A DNA stretch of 9,016 bases from NCBI GenBank assembly GCA_026386835.1, contig JAPLMV010000125.1:1-9016 (forward strand), in the 5' to 3' direction. The DNA is from Planctomycetota bacterium. Lineage in GTDB: Bacteria; Planctomycetota; Phycisphaerae; Sedimentisphaerales; Anaerobacaceae. The notes below the pieces were generated by a model that worked only from the letters and a program-made list of their open reading frames with translations, was not told where the DNA came from and made no database searches. The position numbers and the translations under genes were made by a program. This document shows positions 5,955 through 9,016 of this stretch, one piece after another. Position 1 is the stretch's first letter; each line of letters opens with the position of its first letter.

Positions 5955-6723
5955 CTATGGCGACCCTGCCTGAGATTGTTCATTTTGTTTCCATATCGGG
6001 CAGTTCTGCCAGTCATCGGGAAAGCCCATACTTACTTTCGGTATATCCGGGAATTGGGCCAGCAAATCCTGCAGACGTTTTGGCCAGTGGCTTTGTGGGG
6101 CGATTCTAACCATAGAGTATTTGCAGATAGTCAGGATGCCAAAAATGCGATTATTTGCGACTTCGACCGGCTGATGCCATATCAATTGCTTTCGGGGGAT
6201 TTTGGGTTTAACACCAAGTTCGCGATTCCATAATCGACCATGATGGGCGCAGATATTGCGAACGACGTTCAAGGTCAACAGCCACGAACTAAATACTTCA
6301 TCGGTTATGCTAAAAACATCCGCAATCTTTTTACGAATATCATAAGGTGAGCCGCGAAAAAGTGTCAGCATACAGCCGAAGGTCATAATTTCACTGGCCA
6401 TCCAGACCGGTAAATAAGAATGTTCTTTGCCATATTTCGTCCTGAAATGTTCGGCGAATGTTTCCTTGCTGTTTTTGGTCTCTTTTTCAATTTCTTCGAG
6501 AAATAGTCTTCGCTCGTCAGCGTTTAATCCCTGTATTTAGGCAGGGTCGGTTACATAGCCGAAAGGATCGCCGTGATGGCAGGGGAAACCAGTACCCGCT
6601 TAATCGGTAGTAATTCACAACGGACAGCCTATTGATTATGAGGGATTTGTCTCCGGTCATCCCGCGGGACAAAAGAAGGTCGGCCTGCTGATCGAGTGTG
6701 AAGGGAGGTTTTGTGTATTTCAC
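5955..6723 (-). pseudogene. abiF-like: AbiF/Abi_2-family abortive-infection HEPN protein, decayed
   Basis: The frame opens at a GTG (6721-6723) with AGGGGAG 7 nt upstream and encodes MKYTKPPFTLDQQADLLLSR then NRLSVVNYYRLSGYWFP, the typical Abi_2/AbiD-AbiF start. Near 6581 the sequence jumps, out of frame, to CHHGDPFGYVTDPA, so a middle block (roughly 60-70 residues from memory of the family) is deleted. A TAA at 6537-6539 then interrupts the second frame. Beyond it the C-terminal half is intact: LPVWMASEIMTFGCMLTLF, SSWLLTLNVVRNICAHH, GRLWNRELGVKP, MGFPDDWQNCPIW. RNICAH (6243-6260) is the R-X4-H catalytic motif of HEPN RNases. Intact homologues act as toxins or phage-defence effectors; this copy cannot give a full protein. 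A candidate ncRNA lies just upstream. Confidence 0.85.
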
Positions 6724-6740
6724 GACCGATCTCCCCTATA

Positions 6741-6797
6741 AAACGAAAAACCCGCCGAAGTGAGCGTGCCTTGCGGCAGAGGCCCGGCGGGTATACT
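6741..6797 (-). ncRNA. Candidate small RNA upstream of the abiF-like gene
   Basis: A promoter at 6804-6832 predicts a minus-strand RNA starting near 6797. The RNA is about 50-57 nt: an outer 8-bp stem (ACCCGCCG with CGGCGGGT) encloses an inner hairpin TGCC-GCAA-GGCA, and a U-run follows. It ends about 20 nt before the GTG of the abiF-like gene. AbiF genes are known to be stably accompanied by a conserved upstream ncRNA (the abiF RNA motif), which acts as an RNA antitoxin. Position, size, strand and a terminator-like 3' end agree with that arrangement, but I cannot align it to the published consensus. It could instead be only an attenuating terminator in the gene's leader. Confidence 0.5.
6746..6792 (-). 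terminator. Rho-independent terminator ahead of the abiF-like gene
   Basis: On the minus strand ACCCGCCG (6785-6792) pairs perfectly with CGGCGGGT (6750-6757) and TTTTTCGTTTT follows. GCGGGT upstream on the same strand (6814-6819) can pair with ACCCGC (6787-6792), which would block the terminator stem if the RNA began further upstream. Confidence 0.65.
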
Positions 6798-6803
6798 GTA
6801 TAT

Positions 6804-6832
6804 ATTGTATCGACCCGCAATAGACAAGTCTA
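6804..6832 (-). promoter_or_regulatory. Promoter for the candidate ncRNA / abiF-like gene
   Basis: On the minus strand TAGACT (6827-6832) and TACAAT (6804-6809) are 17 bp apart. The -10 box is identical to that of ilvB. A start near 6797 places the terminator hairpin at the very 5' end of the transcript. Confidence 0.45.
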
Positions 6833-6869
6833 TAGAAAAATTAAATAATTTATTTTTCATCGTTACTCC

Positions 6870-6920
6870 AGAGAATTAAAGGTGTCCGGTACAATTTTTT
6901 AAACAATTTCTCCGCCACTT
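6870..6920 (+). repeat. 50-nt direct repeat, copy 2 (right of abi locus)
   Basis: This is the second copy of the repeat at 5875-5924, same orientation, 995 bp away. The two copies enclose exactly the abiF-like gene, its candidate ncRNA and its promoter. Confidence 0.85.
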
Positions 6921-7024
6921 TAATCTCCTAATAAACATAATGGTACTTATGCTAAATTGATTCTCCCCCAAACCCCCTCTTTTGTCAACCCTCATATTTT
7001 CCGCCTCTTCTCTTTTTCGACGAC

Positions 7025-7052
7025 ATACGCTACCCGCTATATGCTCCCCGCT
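7025..7052 (+). repeat. Two tandem 14-nt units
   Basis: ATACGCTACCCGCT (7025-7038) is followed directly by ATATGCTCCCCGCT (7039-7052), 12 of 14 identical. Confidence 0.6.
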
Positions 7053-7150
7053 ATTTTTGGGCCAAACGCGCAGGTACTCTCAACCAAAATCAGAAAAAAA
7101 TAAAAAAATTTTCACCATCTCTTACTCTTTATCTTGTAATGACTTATCTC

Positions 7151-7177
7151 TTCTCTGCGTTCTCGGCGTTCTCTGCG
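7151..7177 (+). repeat. Three tandem 9-nt units
   Basis: TTCTCTGCG, TTCTCGGCG and TTCTCTGCG follow one another without gaps. The motif resembles a low-complexity intergenic repeat seen in many environmental genomes (recollection). Confidence 0.6.
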
Positions 7178-7369
7178 GTTAATGTTTTTTTATACCAATC
7201 GCGCAGCTTCGCCACTTTATAGAGAGACGCTATTTTTCTGCGCCTTCTGATATTGTTTAGAACTTCGTGTTTTCGTTGTAAGGCCATTCTTTGACAATTG
7301 AATGTGTCTATGCGGTATTTGTCTGCGCGGACTTGTTTTTACAATTTCAATTTTTTCACTGAAATTTTG

Positions 7370-7397
7370 AACTTTTAACCTTAAACTTTTAACTTTA
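7370..7397 (+). repeat. Two tandem 14-nt AT-rich units
   Basis: AACTTTTAACCTTA (7370-7383) and AACTTTTAACTTTA (7384-7397) differ at one position. Confidence 0.6.
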
Positions 7398-7495
7398 ACT
7401 CAATATGGCACAAGAACTTAAAACAAAAACGACGCCTGTTCATTGGTGTCACTTGACATACTTTGGACTATCTTCTGATGACATCTGGTATGCTT

Positions 7496-7545
7496 CTGAT
7501 GCGAGCTGGCGAGAGCTGACGCGAGCTGATGACAGCTGGCGACAG
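7496..7545 (+). repeat. Five tandem degenerate 10-nt units
   Basis: CTGATGCGAG, CTGGCGAGAG, CTGACGCGAG, CTGATGACAG and CTGGCGACAG run without a gap. All begin with CTG and end in AG, and they vary mainly at positions 4-5 and 7-8. A 10-nt period does not keep a reading frame, which argues against coding, and equals about one helical turn. Confidence 0.7.
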
Positions 7546-7604
7546 TGGAGTTTCACCTATAAACGGCAAGTACGCCCTGCGGCAGCAAATAACCAACAAA
7601 CTTC

Positions 7605-7632
7605 TTGCCTGGCGGAAATCTTTTAGTATAAT
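7605..7632 (+). promoter_or_regulatory. ilvC promoter
   Basis: TTGCCT (7605-7610) is followed after 16 bp by a perfect TATAAT (7627-7632). Transcription would begin near 7639 with a leader of about 66 nt. This gives ilvC expression independent of the ilvBN promoter. Confidence 0.65.
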
Positions 7633-7641
7633 ACGAAAATA

Positions 7642-7664
7642 CCGCTGACAGCGGAACCCGCTGT
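7642..7664 (+). promoter_or_regulatory. Alternative hairpins in the ilvC leader
   Basis: AGCGG (7650-7654) can pair upstream with CCGCT (7642-7646), or, within the 7-bp stem ACAGCGG (7648-7654), downstream with CCGCTGT (7658-7664). Both loops are 3 nt. The two structures exclude each other. No U-run follows, so this is not a terminator; it may stabilise the mRNA 5' end or serve as a regulatory switch. Confidence 0.35.
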
Positions 7665-7704
7665 TGGCGAATATGCATTTAGGTAATTTAAGGAGATTAA
7701 AGTT

Positions 7705-8709
7705 ATGGCACTGAAAATTTATTATGAAAAAGACGCTTCAATAACCCCGCTAAAGGGTAAAAAAGTGGCGGTCATCGGTTATGGCAGCCAGGGTCATGCG
7801 CACAGCCTGAATCTGCGTGACAGCGGGATTAAAGTGGCTGTGGCGGAACTGAAAGGCACGGACAATTACAAACTGGCGCAGAAACACGGTTTTAAGCCGG
7901 GCGACATAAAGACCGCGATGAAGGATGCGGCTTTGATTATTGTAACGCTGCCCGATGAAGTTCAGGCAAAGGTTTACAAGACTCAGATAGCACCGAATCT
8001 TTTCCGCGGACAGACGCTTGGTTTTTGTCACGGTTTTAACATTCATTTCAAGTATATCGTACCGCCGAAAGGCGTTCATGTTGTGATGATTGCACCAAAA
8101 GGGCCCGGGCACCTTGTTCGCAGCGAATTTGAAAAAGGCGGCGGCGTGCCGTGTCTTGTCGCAGTAGAAAAGAATGCCACAGGAGATGCTCTGAAAACTG
8201 CACTTGCATGGGGCCGGGGAATGGGCGGCGCAAGAGCGGGCATCATCAAAACAACCTACAAGGAAGAGACGGAAACCGACTTGTTCGGTGAGCAGGTAGT
8301 TCTTTGCGGCGGCCTTACAGCGTTGATTAAAGCGGGGTTCGAGACGCTGGTAAAGGCGGGCTATCAGCCGGAAATAGCATATTTCGAATGTATGCACGAG
8401 GTGAAACTGATTGTCGATTTGATGTATCAGGGCGGCATGAGCTATATGAGATACAGCATATCGAATACGGCGGAGTACGGCGACCTGACCAGAGGGTCGA
8501 GAATAATCACCGACAAGACGCGTGCGGAGATGAAGAAGATTCTGGCGGAGATTACCGCTGGCAAATTCGCGAAAGAATGGGTAAGGGAATATCAAACCGG
8601 CCTCAAGAAGTTCAACAAGCTCTATGCAAAAGACTATAAGGGTCAGCTCGAAAAGGTCGGCAAAAAATTACGCAGGATGATGAAGTGGATTGACGCAAAG
8701 GAAGTCTAA
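7705..8709 (+). CDS. ilvC: Ketol-acid reductoisomerase, class I
   Basis: This 334-residue enzyme isomerises and reduces 2-acetolactate or 2-aceto-2-hydroxybutyrate, the second step of valine, leucine and isoleucine synthesis. The Rossmann domain starts with KKVAVIGYGSQGHAHSLNLR (Gly25-Gly30). The knotted C-terminal domain carries the Mg-binding and catalytic residues: Asp192 and Glu196 in TDLFGEQ, Glu232 in MHEVKLIVDL, and Ser253 in YSISNTAEYG. Length and the GGARAG, APKGPGHLVR and GVPCLVAV motifs fit class I. The cofactor loop reads ELKGTDNY (48-55) instead of the common LREGSxSW, with Asp53 where an NADPH-phosphate contact is usual. AAGGAG (7690-7695) precedes the ATG by 9 nt. It normally follows ilvN directly; here about 2.46 kb intervene. 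Confidence 0.96.
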   Translation: MALKIYYEKDASITPLKGKKVAVIGYGSQGHAHSLNLRDSGIKVAVAELKGTDNYKLAQKHGFKPGDIKTAMKDAALIIVTLPDEVQAKVYKTQIAPNLFRGQTLGFCHGFNIHFKYIVPPKGVHVVMIAPKGPGHLVRSEFEKGGGVPCLVAVEKNATGDALKTALAWGRGMGGARAGIIKTTYKEETETDLFGEQVVLCGGLTALIKAGFETLVKAGYQPEIAYFECMHEVKLIVDLMYQGGMSYMRYSISNTAEYGDLTRGSRIITDKTRAEMKKILAEITAGKFAKEWVREYQTGLKKFNKLYAKDYKGQLEKVGKKLRRMMKWIDAKEV

Positions 8710-8724
8710 GTTCAGAAAAAATAG

Positions 8725-8762
8725 TTTGTGGTTCGCAGCTTTTGCAGACTGCGAACCACAAA
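8725..8762. terminator. Perfect 14-bp hairpin after ilvC
   Basis: TTTGTGGTTCGCAG (8725-8738) and CTGCGAACCACAAA (8749-8762) are exact reverse complements with a 10-nt loop, starting 15 nt after the ilvC stop. On the plus strand it is followed by TAAAAAAG, not by a U-run; the T-run lies on the minus strand, reading out toward ilvC. It probably ends or stabilises the ilvC transcript, but in form it suits minus-strand termination better. Confidence 0.6.
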
Positions 8763-8798
8763 TAAAAAAGTGAAAATCAATCGGAAAGGGAAAATGCT

Positions 8799-9016
8799 GT
8801 GGAAGTGACAAAACCAGAAAAGAGTATAAGCTGTTTGAAATCCAAAATTCAAAATTCAAAGTTAGAAATTGCCCTTATACTTATAAGCATCTCTTTTCCC
8901 TTGTTTTTATGCGGCTGCGAGGGAGAGACGATTACAACAAGCACCACTGATTTTTTAACTCCTGAGGGTAAGCCCAGCGAGAAAGAGGCTTTCCAAAGCT
9001 ATTATCAAACCGAGTT
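8799..9016 (+). CDS. Putative lipoprotein, N-terminal part (cut by window end)
   Basis: A GTG start (8799-8801), with AAAGGG ending 8 nt upstream, opens a frame that reaches the window edge (72 codons). A basic N-terminal stretch is followed by a hydrophobic segment IALILISISFPLFL (24-37) and the lipobox LCGC, with Cys40 as the lipid attachment site. After it comes a Ser/Thr-rich linker (ETITTSTTDF). This indicates export and anchoring in a membrane. The n-region is unusually long for a signal peptide and partly made of a 7-nt repeat (8843-8863), so translation may start further in. No family is recognised from the visible part. Confidence 0.6.
   Translation, partial: MEVTKPEKSISCLKSKIQNSKLEIALILISISFPLFLCGCEGETITTSTTDFLTPEGKPSEKEAFQSYYQTE
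8843..8863 (+). repeat. Three tandem 7-nt units inside the lipoprotein N-terminus
   Basis: CAAAATT, CAAAATT and CAAAGTT follow without a gap. Three 7-nt units make exactly seven codons, so the frame is kept. Such AT-rich units normally lie between genes, which suggests the signal-peptide region has absorbed intergenic repeat. Confidence 0.6.

Larger units (their letters stand above)
6921..7604. other. Gene-free spacer rich in short tandem repeats
   Basis: I see no convincing gene in these 684 nt. The plus strand is pyrimidine-rich from about 6960 to 7060. Four unrelated short tandem repeats lie at 7025-7052, 7151-7177, 7370-7397 and 7496-7545. An inverted repeat AATTTCA (7343-7349) with TGAAATT (7360-7366) sits just before the third. 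A TTGACA at 7291 lacks a -10 box at the right distance. An open frame at 7405-7626 has no Shine-Dalgarno and runs across the 10-nt repeat, so I do not call it. Confidence 0.6.

Noticed and set aside
5934..6233. Plus-strand frame over the abi locus
   Set aside because: Antisense shadow of the conserved C-terminal Abi_2 sequence.
6629..6820. Minus-strand frame over the abi start and ncRNA
   Set aside because: Wrong frame relative to the Abi_2 start and crosses the terminator hairpin.
7291..7321. Promoter with TTGACA at 7291
   Set aside because: The nearest -10-like hexamer, TATTTG, is 19 bp away and poor, and no gene follows nearby.
7496..7545. CRISPR array
   Set aside because: Units are 10 nt, degenerate and without spacers.
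7405..7626. 73-residue frame upstream of ilvC
   Set aside because: No Shine-Dalgarno, runs across a 10-nt repeat that breaks frame periodicity, and ends inside the ilvC promoter.
7750..8595. Long open frame antisense to ilvC
   Set aside because: Shadow of ilvC codon composition; no protein motifs.
8725..8762. tRNA-like element (GGTTCGCAG resembles a T-arm)
   Set aside because: It is a plain perfect hairpin; no acceptor, D or anticodon arms surround it.

Overview
The window is bacterial DNA of moderate GC with widely spaced genes and AT-rich, repeat-filled intergenic stretches. The style of the acetolactate synthase and PEP/pyruvate-binding proteins reminds me of Planctomycetota (Phycisphaerae / Sedimentisphaerales-like genomes). 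That assignment comes from memory of related proteins and is not proven by any marker here.

Layout. (1) 1-2074, minus strand: a PEP/pyruvate-binding (PPDK_N-type ATP-grasp) protein with a degenerate KaiC/RecA-like N-terminus. Its reading frame ends at a TAA (161-163), but clearly homologous sequence continues in the same frame to the window edge, so a nonsense codon interrupts it. (2) 2211-2614: a shrunken insertion-sequence remnant with 10-bp terminal inverted repeats and a piece of DDE transposase, lying between the divergent promoters. (3) 2741-5240, plus strand: a strong promoter, a roughly 210-nt leader, then ilvB and ilvN, the large and regulatory subunits of acetohydroxyacid synthase. 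(4) 5241-7604: an accessory insertion zone. It holds a GIY-YIG nuclease-domain gene framed by integron attC-like sequences, then a decayed AbiF-type abortive-infection gene with an upstream terminator-like hairpin RNA, the pair bracketed by 50-nt direct repeats. About 680 nt without a gene follow, carrying four families of short tandem repeats. (5) 7605-8709: ilvC (ketol-acid reductoisomerase) with its own promoter. (6) 8725-9016: a 14-bp perfect hairpin and the start of a lipoprotein gene cut by the window end.

How they work together. IlvBN condenses pyruvate (or pyruvate plus 2-ketobutyrate) to acetohydroxy acids, and IlvC isomerises and reduces these, giving the first two steps of valine, leucine and isoleucine synthesis. 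The usual ilvB-ilvN-ilvC order is kept, but about 2.46 kb of foreign and decaying DNA now separates ilvN from ilvC, and ilvC carries a near-consensus promoter of its own. The most interesting material is the AbiF-like locus with its candidate ncRNA, the attC-framed GIY-YIG cassette, the single nonsense codon in the PPDK_N gene, and an acidic residue in the cofactor-specificity loop of IlvC.
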